37,248 nucleotides of DNA from positions 1 to 37,248 of the forward strand of contig CANGJV010000005.1 in assembly GCA_947454425.1 (NCBI GenBank), read 5' to 3'. Numbering within the stretch: the first letter of the stretch is position 1; each line of letters starts with the position of its first letter. Source of the DNA: Candidatus Nanopelagicaceae bacterium (lineage in GTDB: Bacteria > Actinomycetota > Actinomycetes > Nanopelagicales > Nanopelagicaceae). Below the pieces are notes generated by a model, which worked only from the letters and a program-made list of their open reading frames with translations, was not told the DNA's origin and made no database searches. The translations under genes were made by a program, and so were the position numbers. Positions 1-6,851 of this stretch are shown piece after piece.

Positions 1-51
1 CTAGAAGCGCTCTACACCTTTACCGATATTTCGGAAGAGTACGAGCGTTAA
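1..51 (+). CDS. C-terminal end of an unidentified protein (partial)
   Basis: An open frame enters from the left edge and stops at TAA 49-51. It encodes only 16 visible residues, ending in ISEEYER. The frame leads directly into the photolyase gene with about 10 bases between, so the two may be co-transcribed. Too little is visible to name a family. Confidence 0.5.
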   Translation, partial: LEALYTFTDISEEYER

Positions 52-61
52 GAGTAAAGAA

Positions 62-1534
62 ATTCAACGCGCGCTCTATATTCCGTTTGATCAACTCCAC
101 CAAAGCTTTGGTGCGCTGAAATCAGCTGATAAGAAGAGCGATCTGATTCTCTTCGTCGAAAGCCAATCAATGGTTTCAGGTGCTGATTGGCACCCAGAGC
201 GGTTATTTTTCTTAATCTCATCCGCTCGCCACTTTGCGGCAGAACTTCGCGAAGCAGGTTTTGAAGTGCGATACCTCAAGGCTGCGAATACAGCGGCAGG
301 GCTGCAAGAAATTAAAGATGAATTTTCAGATATTACTTTTTTAGCTGCCGAACAATCTTCATATCGACTCACCCGCTCATTGACTGAGTTTGGGGTTGAG
401 TTTGTTGAAAACGACTTCTTCCTTACTCCACGGACTCTCTTTAAGTCGTGGGCTGACTCGCAAAAGTCATACTTGATGGAGAACTTTTATCGCAAGCAAC
501 GGGTGCGGCTGAATGTATTGATGGAAGGCGACGGACCTATTGGTGGTCAATGGAATTACGATAAAGATAATCGTCTACCGCCGCCAAAAAATTACACCTG
601 GCCGAAATATCTAGAACACCAACGTGATGCTATTGATCTTGTAGTTGCAGCCGAGCTGAAGATGAGCCCAACAACGATTTGGGCAACGACTCGAAAAGGT
701 GCACTCGCTCAACTCAACTACTTTATTGAGCATCACTTTGAAAAATTTGGTCCCTATGAAGATGCAATGGCACTCGATAGCTGGTCACTACATCACTCGG
801 TGTTAAGCCCATATATCAACAATGGCTTGCTCCACCCATCCGAAGTAATCGATGCAGCGTGCGCCAGCTTCTATAAAGGAAAAATTCCCATTGAATCGGC
901 AGAAGGTTTTGTTCGTCAGATCATCGGGTGGCGCGAATACATCAACGGCATGTACTGGTTCCTAGGTGAGGATTACCGAGAAAATAATCAGTTATCCGCC
1001 AATCGAGAACTCTTACCTCTTTTTACTGATCCAACAAAGACTTCGATGAACTGTATGAAATCGATTGTCGGCGATATTAAAGAACGTTCCTGGGTCCATC
1101 ACATTCCACGATTGATGTTGCTCAGCAATTTGGCACTCATTACCGGAACAAACCCACAGCAATTTCTTGATTGGATGCGCCGTGAATTTATCGATGCCGC
1201 AGATTGGGTAATGGTGCCCAATGTCATCGGCATGGGCGTTCACGCAGATGGCGGCCAGATGATGAGTAAGCCATATGCAGCAGGCGGTGCCTATATCTCG
1301 CGCATGAGTAATTACTGCAGAGGATGTATTTATAACCCGAAGCTTCGCGTTGGCGATGATGCATGCCCATTCACCACGCTCTATTGGGATTTTCTTGATC
1401 GCCACAAGGAAACTTTTATCAAAAATCACAGAATGGGTCAGCAGGTCAACGGCTTAAAACGTTTAAGTGATTTAGATGAATTAAAACACAGGGCGCAGGA
1501 AGTCTTAAGCGGCTTGGAAAAGGGCGAGATTTAA
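62..1534 (+). CDS. FeS-type cryptochrome/photolyase-related protein (PhrB-like)
   Basis: A flavoprotein of the prokaryotic FeS-BCP family (PhrB/CryB), which uses light to repair (6-4) photoproducts or acts as a cryptochrome. The frame includes a photolyase-like N-terminus (YIPFDQLHQSF), then HPERLFFLISSARHFAAEL, and a C-terminal helical FAD domain. Counting from codon 62, four cysteines lie at 331, 419, 422 and 435. This C-x87-C-x2-C-x12-C spacing equals the one I recall for the [4Fe-4S] ligands of Agrobacterium PhrB. No ATG, GTG or TTG exists in frame between the stop at 2-4 and ATG 170, yet conserved N-terminal sequence lies upstream of 170. I place the start near ATT 62 (490 aa); 170 would give a truncated 454-aa protein. 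The family is confident, the start is not. Confidence 0.85.
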   Translation: MQRALYIPFDQLHQSFGALKSADKKSDLILFVESQSMVSGADWHPERLFFLISSARHFAAELREAGFEVRYLKAANTAAGLQEIKDEFSDITFLAAEQSSYRLTRSLTEFGVEFVENDFFLTPRTLFKSWADSQKSYLMENFYRKQRVRLNVLMEGDGPIGGQWNYDKDNRLPPPKNYTWPKYLEHQRDAIDLVVAAELKMSPTTIWATTRKGALAQLNYFIEHHFEKFGPYEDAMALDSWSLHHSVLSPYINNGLLHPSEVIDAACASFYKGKIPIESAEGFVRQIIGWREYINGMYWFLGEDYRENNQLSANRELLPLFTDPTKTSMNCMKSIVGDIKERSWVHHIPRLMLLSNLALITGTNPQQFLDWMRREFIDAADWVMVPNVIGMGVHADGGQMMSKPYAAGGAYISRMSNYCRGCIYNPKLRVGDDACPFTTLYWDFLDRHKETFIKNHRMGQQVNGLKRLSDLDELKHRAQEVLSGLEKGEI

Positions 1535-1535
1535 T

Positions 1536-1541
1536 TAGAAT
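1536..1541 (+). promoter_or_regulatory. -10 box (TAGAAT) of a leaderless promoter
   Basis: TAGAAT lies 7 bp before the ATG at 1549 and no Shine-Dalgarno sequence is present. This spacing places the transcription start at or next to the start codon, so the aminotransferase mRNA is probably leaderless. Confidence 0.6.
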
Positions 1542-1548
1542 CGCACCT

Positions 1549-2910
1549 ATGTCACAGATTATTCGCCCCGAACGTATTGCAGAGCTAATGAAGATTGAAG
1601 AGCAACGTTTTCTTGATCTCCATAAAGAATCAACAGCTGCCTTTCATCGTTCATCAAAGGTGATGCATGAAGGTGTGCCAATGTCATGGATGGCGAAATG
1701 GCCAGGTGCCCACCCGGTATTTGTACAAGAGGCAAAAGGTGCGCACTTCACCGACCTTGATGGCCACGACTACATCGACTTCTGTCTCGGTGATACCGGT
1801 TCCATGACAGGGCACTCGCCAGCGGCCACGGTAGCCGCAGTGAAGGCACAGATAGATAAAGGCATTACCGCAATGTTGCCCTCTGAGAATGCAGCGATTG
1901 TCTCTGATTTGTTGCGCGAACGATTTGGTCTGCCGCTCTGGCAATTTACAGTCTCTGCAACCGATGCCAATCGCCACGTTATTCGTTACTCACGCATGAT
2001 TACCGGACGCAGCAAGATTGTTGTTATTGATCGCTGCTATCACGGCTCTGTTGATGAAACCTTTGCAACGTTAGATGATGCAGGATTTACGATTAAGCGC
2101 GAAGGCAATATCGGTGCTCCTGTTGATCTCGATGTGACTACACGAGTTGTTGAATTTAATGACCTTGCAGCGATGGATAAAGCTCTAGCCCATGGTGATG
2201 TGGCCGCAATTTTGATGGAACCTGCGATGACTAATATTGGAATTGTCTTGCCAGAGCCTGGCTATTTAGAGGGCGTGCAGGATCTCTGTAAGAAGTACGG
2301 CACACTTTTAATTATTGATGAGACACATACAATCTCTGTTGGCCCTGGTGGAATGACCGCACAGTTGGGTCTCAAGCCTGACTTCTTCACAATCGGCAAG
2401 GCGCTTGCCGCTGGTATTCCAGTAGGCACCTTCGGAATGACCCAATCTGTTGCAGATGCAATCAAAAAACATATCGAGATCGAAAAAATTGATACCGGTG
2501 GAATAGGTGGCACTTTAGCTGGAAATATTCTGGCGCTCGCGGCGATGCGTGCAACTCTTAGTGATGTTCTCACCGAGACCAACTTTGCAAAGATGATTGC
2601 TCTCGGGGACCGCTGGTCAGATGGCGTCGACGCAGCAATAACTGAATTTGATCTCGATTGGCATTGCAATCGCTTAGGTGCGCGAGGTGAATACATCTTT
2701 AAAGGTAAGGCACCACGCACTGGCAAAGAAGCTGCAGACTCTGGCGATTTCGCGCTCGAGCAGTACATACATTTACGCCTGCTCAACGATGGATTCTTAT
2801 TAACGCCATTTCACAATATGGCACTGATGTGTCCAGATACAACAGAGGCCGATGTCGATGCACACACCGCAGCTTTCCGCACGATGTGTGCCGATTTAAT
2901 TAAATCCTAG
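1549..2910 (+). CDS. class-III PLP aminotransferase (glutamate-1-semialdehyde aminotransferase-like)
   Basis: A 453-aa fold-type I PLP enzyme of the class-III aminotransferase family. Landmarks are the substrate-binding N-terminal part (GHDYIDFCLGDTGSMTGHSP), the PLP phosphate region, IIDETHT carrying the Asp that contacts the pyridine nitrogen, and the Schiff-base lysine Lys284 in FTIGKALAAGIPVG. It resembles the glutamate-1-semialdehyde aminomutase branch more than acetylornithine or GABA transaminases. No other haem genes are nearby, so it may be an amino-acid:2-oxoacid transaminase of unknown substrate rather than HemL. A -10-like TAGAAT at 1536 suggests its own leaderless transcript. Its last 15 bases overlap the convergent mshD-like gene. 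Confidence 0.8.
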   Translation: MSQIIRPERIAELMKIEEQRFLDLHKESTAAFHRSSKVMHEGVPMSWMAKWPGAHPVFVQEAKGAHFTDLDGHDYIDFCLGDTGSMTGHSPAATVAAVKAQIDKGITAMLPSENAAIVSDLLRERFGLPLWQFTVSATDANRHVIRYSRMITGRSKIVVIDRCYHGSVDETFATLDDAGFTIKREGNIGAPVDLDVTTRVVEFNDLAAMDKALAHGDVAAILMEPAMTNIGIVLPEPGYLEGVQDLCKKYGTLLIIDETHTISVGPGGMTAQLGLKPDFFTIGKALAAGIPVGTFGMTQSVADAIKKHIEIEKIDTGGIGGTLAGNILALAAMRATLSDVLTETNFAKMIALGDRWSDGVDAAITEFDLDWHCNRLGARGEYIFKGKAPRTGKEAADSGDFALEQYIHLRLLNDGFLLTPFHNMALMCPDTTEADVDAHTAAFRTMCADLIKS

Positions 2911-3369
2911 AGATTTATAAAGCCCAATACCAGCTTCGTTATCTTCATCGACATACAAGATTGCGCTCTTGATGCCTTTATTCCGAAGGTAGATCAGCCC
3001 TTCCGTGCAGACCGCCTTTCCAATTCCTTGATTCGCGCTATCTGGCGCAACACCAATGACATATAACTCTCCGACTGGATCAACATTTACAAAGTCATGA
3101 TGAATCTTGGTCCAACAGAAACCAACGATTGCACCGTCCCTCAAGCATAAAAAGAAACCATTGCAATCAAACCAAGGTTCTTGCATTCGGTTATTGAGAT
3201 CGGCTAGCGCCCAATTACCTTGGTCGGGGTGCACCTTAAATATCTCATTATTGAGATCAAGCCATGCTTTCGAATGTAGCGCTGCATCAAATGTAATAAA
3301 TTCGTACTGGTGATCAATAGGGGAAATGGACTGATCAAGCGCTCTTGATAGTTTGAGAATCTTGCGCAT
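2896..3369 (-). CDS. mshD: MshD-like GNAT acetyltransferase, half-length (mycothiol synthase-like)
   Basis: A 157-aa GNAT protein. It resembles the active C-terminal half of mycothiol synthase, which acetylates Cys-GlcN-Ins with acetyl-CoA in the last step of mycothiol synthesis. Visible MshD-like features are the NNEIFKVHPDQGNWALADL segment, EPWFDCNGFFL, FCWTKIHH, the acetyl-CoA loop GVAPDSANQGIGKAV, and LYVDEDNEAGIGLYKSLGF. Typical MshD has two tandem GNAT domains in about 300 residues. Here the N-terminal domain is absent, and the protein stops right after LGF, earlier than usual. It lies 5 bp downstream of glnR in the same direction, so the two are probably co-transcribed. mshA is in the same window, which supports a mycothiol role. 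A generic GNAT is the alternative. Confidence 0.7.
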   Translation of the reverse strand: MRKILKLSRALDQSISPIDHQYEFITFDAALHSKAWLDLNNEIFKVHPDQGNWALADLNNRMQEPWFDCNGFFLCLRDGAIVGFCWTKIHHDFVNVDPVGELYVIGVAPDSANQGIGKAVCTEGLIYLRNKGIKSAILYVDEDNEAGIGLYKSLGFN

Positions 3370-3374
3370 GCTGG

Positions 3375-4085
3375 TTAGACCAATTCAGATGTTGCTTCGC
3401 GCCCAGGTTGCTGGACTGTGAAGCGGTAACCCACATTTCGAACTGTTCCGATAATTGATTCAAATTCAGGGCCAAGCTTTGAACGTAAACGACGAATGTG
3501 AACATCAACGGTGCGAGTTCCACCAAAGTAGTCGTAGCCCCAAATTTCCTGCAACAACTGCGCGCGCGTAAAGACTCGTCCAGGATGTTGTGCGAGGTAT
3601 TTAAGAAGTTCAAACTCTTTAAAAGTTAAATCAAGAGAAGTTCCACGAATTTTCGCGGTATATGTTCCTTCATCAATCACAACATCGCCTTGGCGAATCT
3701 CTGTTGAAACGCCTTCCGCCGCGATTCGTGCAAAGTTAAGTGAATCTACCGCCAAGCGAATTCGTGCATCGACTTCTGCAGGTCCAGCTGAATCGAGGAT
3801 GACGTCAGAGATTTGCCAGTCAGCGCTGATTGCTGTGAGTCCACCTTCGGTTGTGATTGCAATTATTGGTTGCTCTACGCCGGTTGTAGCAAGCAATCGA
3901 GTCAGAGATTTAGCGGTTGGAAATTCGCGGCGTGCATCAACGAAGATCAAATCCATCACAGGGGCATCGACAAGGACAGCGGCCTCCAGTGGAAGAACTT
4001 TTACTTGGTGCGACAAAAGGCCGAGCGCTGGCAGAACCTCTGCACTTGCGCCTTGGGTATTTGTCAGTAGCAACACCTTGGCCAT
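3375..4085 (-). CDS. glnR: GlnR, orphan OmpR-family nitrogen regulator
   Basis: A 236-aa response-regulator-like protein closely resembling Streptomyces GlnR, the global regulator of nitrogen assimilation. The receiver-like domain (1-120) contains [13 protein letters not shown], the conserved Asp50 in FVDARREF and a TEGGL segment. The winged-helix DNA-binding domain contains [51 protein letters not shown] and [11 protein letters not shown]. GlnR proteins have no partner kinase, and none is adjacent here. I chose ATG 4085 (MAKVLLLTN) rather than an upstream ATG at 4121: it matches the family N-terminus, and a TATTCT -10 box sits 6 bp before it. It diverges from a thioredoxin gene with only 17 bp between the starts. 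Confidence 0.93.
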   Translation of the reverse strand: MAKVLLLTNTQGASAEVLPALGLLSHQVKVLPLEAAVLVDAPVMDLIFVDARREFPTAKSLTRLLATTGVEQPIIAITTEGGLTAISADWQISDVILDSAGPAEVDARIRLAVDSLNFARIAAEGVSTEIRQGDVVIDEGTYTAKIRGTSLDLTFKEFELLKYLAQHPGRVFTRAQLLQEIWGYDYFGGTRTVDVHIRRLRSKLGPEFESIIGTVRNVGYRFTVQQPGREATSELV

Positions 4086-4091
4086 TGTGTG

Positions 4092-4097
4092 AGAATA
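4092..4097 (-). promoter_or_regulatory. -10 box (TATTCT) of the leaderless glnR promoter
   Basis: Read on the minus strand, TATTCT is 6 bp before the glnR ATG. The same bases overlap GAGAAT (4091-4096), which stands 6 bp before the divergent GTG at 4103. Two start-proximal promoters therefore appear to share one short segment. Confidence 0.5.
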
Positions 4098-4102
4098 CTC
4101 GT

Positions 4103-4516
4103 GTGAAAAGTTATCTTCCACTTCTGATCGTGCTGGCTATCGCCTCTGCCTACGGTTTCTGGTGGAAGGCTACTCGAGGCGCAATTCGTAGCAAAAAACC
4201 TATCCCTGGCAATCATTTGAGCCCTTCAGTGCTGGGCGAGGAGCTTGGATCTCGAGCCACGATGGTGCAATTCTCATCGGCTTTCTGCACCCCCTGCCGC
4301 GCAACCCACGCCCTCCTTGCTCAAATGGTGACATCGATGCCTGATGTGAAGCACATCCAGATTGATGCCGAGTCACATCTAGAACTCGTTCGCCAGCTAG
4401 ATATTCGATCAACGCCTACAACGCTCTTTCTCGATAAGGCAGGGGTCGAAGTTGGTCGCGCAGCCGGAACTCCAAAGCGAGATCAAGTTCTCGCTGCGCT
4501 CAGCGCAATCAACTAA
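4103..4516 (+). CDS. membrane-anchored thioredoxin-like protein
   Basis: A 137-aa protein starting at GTG 4103. An N-terminal hydrophobic segment ([18 protein letters not shown]) is followed by a linker and a thioredoxin fold with the redox pair Cys62-x-x-Cys65 (FCTPCRATH). A cis-Pro motif (RSTPTTLFL) and a glycine-rich end ([12 protein letters not shown]) complete the fold. The topology suggests the thioredoxin domain faces outward, for thiol-disulfide exchange at the membrane. The open frame extends upstream to 3917 across glnR, but the membrane anchor and fold begin at the GTG, so that extension is rejected. It lies just upstream of the sulfurtransferase operon. Confidence 0.85.
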   Translation: MKSYLPLLIVLAIASAYGFWWKATRGAIRSKKPIPGNHLSPSVLGEELGSRATMVQFSSAFCTPCRATHALLAQMVTSMPDVKHIQIDAESHLELVRQLDIRSTPTTLFLDKAGVEVGRAAGTPKRDQVLAALSAIN

Positions 4517-4561
4517 TAACTCGCAAACTATTCGCAAGTAGTGTTACTTCAACTTCTCACT

Positions 4562-4567
4562 TACTAT
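4562..4567 (+). promoter_or_regulatory. -10 box (TACTAT) of the sulfur operon leader
   Basis: TACTAT lies 6 bp before the ATG of the 28-codon leader ORF, the same spacing as at other leaderless starts in this window. It is the probable promoter of the leader-DUF4395-sseA-sseC transcript. Confidence 0.6.
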
Positions 4568-4573
4568 TTCTCC

Positions 4574-4660
4574 ATGTTCGAAATTCCAACCAGCTTCTTC
4601 ACAAAGCGCCGAGTCATTGACTACGGACGCCTTGCTGGTGCCCTCTGTCGCCCTTTCTAG
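4574..4660 (+). CDS. 28-aa putative Cys-responsive leader peptide
   Basis: A short ORF (28 codons plus stop) ending KRRVIDYGRLAGALCRPF. The pattern RR-x-[VI]D-x-x-R-[LV]-x-x-ALCR resembles the small putative leader peptides found before sulfur-metabolism genes in Streptomyces and relatives. Leaderless Cys-containing uORFs are established cysteine-responsive attenuators in mycobacteria. Here it has its own TACTAT -10 box 6 bp before ATG and no Shine-Dalgarno sequence. A 7-bp inverted repeat follows at 4665-4687, and the DUF4395 gene begins 72 bp downstream. The CRP tripeptide just before the stop could be a stall site. A regulatory role is inferred; the ORF and its position are seen directly. 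Confidence 0.7.
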   Translation: MFEIPTSFFTKRRVIDYGRLAGALCRPF

Positions 4661-4664
4661 TCAC

Positions 4665-4687
4665 ATTCAAATCGCAAGCTTTTGAAT
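4665..4687 (+). promoter_or_regulatory. inverted repeat between leader ORF and DUF4395 gene
   Basis: ATTCAAA (4665-4671) and TTTGAAT (4681-4687) form a 7-bp stem with a 9-base loop, immediately after the leader ORF. No U tract follows, so it is not an obvious intrinsic terminator. It could be part of an attenuation or translation-coupling structure. Confidence 0.4.
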
Positions 4688-4732
4688 CTCATTAGCTGCA
4701 ACTAGGAAACCAGAGAAGAAAAAGGAATTGAA

Positions 4733-5179
4733 ATGTCAGAAGTTCTCAACAAGCCAGAGGTAGCGCGCATTTACATCGATGCACGTGGCCCACGTTTCGG
4801 CGCCATCATTACAACTACAGTTCTTGCAATCACTCTTGTCACCGGAAATAAGTGGATTTTGCTTGCACAAGGAGTTGTCTTTGCAATTGGTGCACTTCGC
4901 GGACCACAGCACACACCATATGGATTGATCTTTAAGAACTTGATTAAGCCACGACTTTCACAACCAGGACCAACCGAAGATGTGCGACCACCGAAGTTTG
5001 CACAAGCTGTTGGTTTTGCCTTTGCACTCGTAGGGACAATCTCAGCGTTCCTAGGTGCTGACATTGTCTTTACAGTTGCAGTGGGTTTTGCCCTTGGCGC
5101 CGCATTTCTCAACGCGGCTTTCAATTACTGCCTTGGTTGCGAGATGTATCTACTTCTCGTCCGCTTCACTACTAAGTAA
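4733..5179 (+). CDS. DUF4395 family membrane protein
   Basis: A 148-aa protein with about four hydrophobic segments (near residues 23-40, 41-57, 88-110 and 112-130). It ends with the family hallmark FNYCLGCEMYLLL, which contains a CxxC. DUF4395 proteins are repeatedly found next to thiosulfate sulfurtransferase genes in Actinobacteria. A role in moving or handling a sulfur species at the membrane is plausible, but its biochemistry is not known to me. A good Shine-Dalgarno (AAGGA, 4722-4726) sits 6 bp before ATG 4733, unlike the leaderless genes nearby, so translation here depends on a conventional ribosome site that the leader could control. Confidence 0.85.
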   Translation: MSEVLNKPEVARIYIDARGPRFGAIITTTVLAITLVTGNKWILLAQGVVFAIGALRGPQHTPYGLIFKNLIKPRLSQPGPTEDVRPPKFAQAVGFAFALVGTISAFLGADIVFTVAVGFALGAAFLNAAFNYCLGCEMYLLLVRFTTK

Positions 5180-5220
5180 TTTCCACTTCCAATATATTTC
5201 AAAGAAAAGAAGGAGTTTTT

Positions 5221-6054
5221 ATGTCACGCGAAACAGCTCTCGTTACAGCAGATTGGGTTGCTGAGAACATCAATAATCCGGCAGTAGTAATTGTCGAGGT
5301 CGATGAAGACACAACCTTGTATGCACAAGGTCATATCGAAAACGCGATCACATTTAATTGGCGCGAAGATCTACAAGATGGACTTCGTCGCGACATCATC
5401 TCAAAGGAAGGCTTTGAAGCCCTCCTTTCAAAGAGTGGTATCGCTAATGACACTACCGTCGTTCTTTATGGTGGTAACAACAACTGGTTTGCTACCTATG
5501 CATACTGGTACTTCAAGCTCTACGGACACCAAGATGTACGCCTGATTGATGGCGGACGTAAGCGTTGGGAACTCGATGCTCGCCCACTCGTAACAGCTGT
5601 GCCAACTCGCACCGCAACTCGTTATGTGGCAAAGGAGCAAGATCTTTCATTGCGAGCATTCCGCGATGAAGTGATTGCAGCAATCGGCGTCAAGAACATC
5701 GTTGATGTTCGCTCACCAGCTGAGTTCTCAGGAGAGCTTGCAGCACCTGCGCACCTTCCACAAGAAGGCGGACAGGTAAAGGGCCACGTTCCAACTGCAA
5801 AGAACATTCCGTGGTCAAAGGCTGCAAATGAAGATGGAACTTTCAAGTCACAAGATGAATTAAAAGAGATCTACACAGCAGCAGGAGTCGATCTCGCGAA
5901 GGACACCATCGCGTATTGCCGAATTGGTGAGCGTTCTGCATTCTCATGGTTTGTGCTGCACGAACTTCTTGGAGTAACAAATGTAAAGAACTACGACGGA
6001 TCATGGACCGAATACGGTTCACTCGTCGGCGTACCGGTAGAGATCGGCGCGTAA
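5221..6054 (+). CDS. sseA: thiosulfate sulfurtransferase (rhodanese), SseA/CysA type
   Basis: A 277-aa two-domain rhodanese that transfers sulfane sulfur from thiosulfate to an acceptor thiol or cyanide. The N-terminal inactive rhodanese domain is about residues 8-125 and the C-terminal catalytic domain about 150-270. The persulfide-forming Cys233 lies in AYCRIGERSAFSW, the actinobacterial CRIGERS active-site loop. The domain signature DVRSPAEFSGE is also present. A strong Shine-Dalgarno (AAGGAG, 5210-5215) precedes ATG 5221. The gene lies between DUF4395 and sseC and is probably transcribed from the leader-peptide promoter. Whether the in vivo donor is thiosulfate or 3-mercaptopyruvate cannot be read from sequence; the Arg/Gly-rich loop favours thiosulfate. 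Confidence 0.95.
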   Translation: MSRETALVTADWVAENINNPAVVIVEVDEDTTLYAQGHIENAITFNWREDLQDGLRRDIISKEGFEALLSKSGIANDTTVVLYGGNNNWFATYAYWYFKLYGHQDVRLIDGGRKRWELDARPLVTAVPTRTATRYVAKEQDLSLRAFRDEVIAAIGVKNIVDVRSPAEFSGELAAPAHLPQEGGQVKGHVPTAKNIPWSKAANEDGTFKSQDELKEIYTAAGVDLAKDTIAYCRIGERSAFSWFVLHELLGVTNVKNYDGSWTEYGSLVGVPVEIGA

Positions 6055-6378
6055 ATGAAAACTTGCGGTGCACGCCCTGGCGGCCCATCAACTGATGGCA
6101 TAGATCTTTCGAAGCAGACAGTTATCCAAGGACAGATTCTTCGGGACGGGAGCTCTGACTCGGTGCCAAATGGCACTGCTGTTTCTAATGGTCATGTGCG
6201 ATTGCTTGATTCCACTGGGGAGTTCACCGCAGAAGTTCCAACAAATACGGAAGGTCAATTCCGTTTCTTCGCTAGCCCAGGGGCTTGGACTCTTGTAGTT
6301 CAGGCACCTGGCGCTCGCGTCGAAAAGAAAATAGTTGCCGAACGCGGCAATGCAACTGATTTAGTCATCAGCATCTAA
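6055..6378 (+). CDS. sseC: SseC / DUF1416 protein
   Basis: A 107-aa protein of the DUF1416 family, called SseC in mycobacteria, where it is also encoded directly after the thiosulfate sulfurtransferase. The ATG follows the sseA stop codon without a gap, so translation is probably coupled. Features are an N-terminal CGARPGGP segment and a transthyretin-like beta-sandwich (GQILRDGSS, GHVRLLDSTGEFTAEVPTN, GQFRFFASPGAWTLVV). Its molecular function is not established; the context places it in sulfur transfer. Family and context agree well. Confidence 0.9.
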   Translation: MKTCGARPGGPSTDGIDLSKQTVIQGQILRDGSSDSVPNGTAVSNGHVRLLDSTGEFTAEVPTNTEGQFRFFASPGAWTLVVQAPGARVEKKIVAERGNATDLVISI

Positions 6379-6398
6379 CAGATAACGTAAAACGAAAG

Positions 6399-6404
6399 TA
6401 GAGT
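6399..6404 (+). promoter_or_regulatory. -10 box (TAGAGT) of the leaderless fur-like promoter
   Basis: TAGAGT ends 6 bp before ATG 6411 and there is no ribosome binding site. The regulator gene therefore has its own promoter, separate from the sulfur operon. Confidence 0.55.
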
Positions 6405-6410
6405 TGCGCC

Positions 6411-6818
6411 ATGGTAGAAAAACACGAGCTTCACGAAAAAGGTTTACGACTTACACCTCAGCGAGAGCTCGTACTTCAAGCGGTCCGCGAACTTGGACAT
6501 GCAACCCCAGAAGAAGTTGCAGATAAAGTTCGCCAGACACATCCGGGGATCAATCTCTCAACGGTCTATCGCAACCTAGAAACCCTTGAAAATGTAGGTT
6601 TGGTGCAGCACACCCACCTTGGCCATGGTGGTGCTACCTATCACGCAGCAGAAGAGCTCACACATCTCCATCTGGTCTGTGGCGAATGCGGATCTGTAGG
6701 AGATGCACCTATTGATGTTGCGGCAAACTTCGTTCAAAACTTGGCTGATGATTATGGTTTCCGTACCGATGTCACACACTTTGCCATCTACGGAACTTGC
6801 GCTGCTTGCGTTAAATAG
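6411..6818 (+). CDS. Fur-family metal-responsive repressor
   Basis: A 135-aa Fur-superfamily repressor. An N-terminal winged helix (RLTPQRELVLQAVRELGHATPEEV, NLSTVYRNLETLENVGLV) is followed by a dimerisation and metal-binding domain. That domain carries HLHLVCGECGSV and a C-terminal CAAC, two CxxC pairs forming the structural zinc site. Whether it senses iron, zinc (Zur) or peroxide cannot be decided from the motifs alone. In related actinobacteria a fur-like gene is often beside the folate-binding YgfZ gene, as here, which fits a link to iron or Fe-S homeostasis. Confidence 0.88.
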   Translation: MVEKHELHEKGLRLTPQRELVLQAVRELGHATPEEVADKVRQTHPGINLSTVYRNLETLENVGLVQHTHLGHGGATYHAAEELTHLHLVCGECGSVGDAPIDVAANFVQNLADDYGFRTDVTHFAIYGTCAACVK

Positions 6819-6838
6819 CGGTATTGAGCACGCGCTCC

Positions 6839-6844
6839 TAGACT
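6839..6844 (+). promoter_or_regulatory. -10 box (TAGACT) of the leaderless ygfZ promoter
   Basis: TAGACT is followed by 7 bp and then ATG 6852, with no Shine-Dalgarno sequence between. Confidence 0.55.
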
Positions 6845-6851
6845 TACCTCT

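Noticed and set aside
2262-2786. 174-aa antisense frame within the class-III aminotransferase gene
   Set aside because: Low-complexity shadow without start-site signals.
3917-4102. N-terminal extension of the thioredoxin-like protein into glnR
   Set aside because: The extension has no sequence sense for a protein anchor. The hydrophobic segment and a GTG at 4103 make a natural start.
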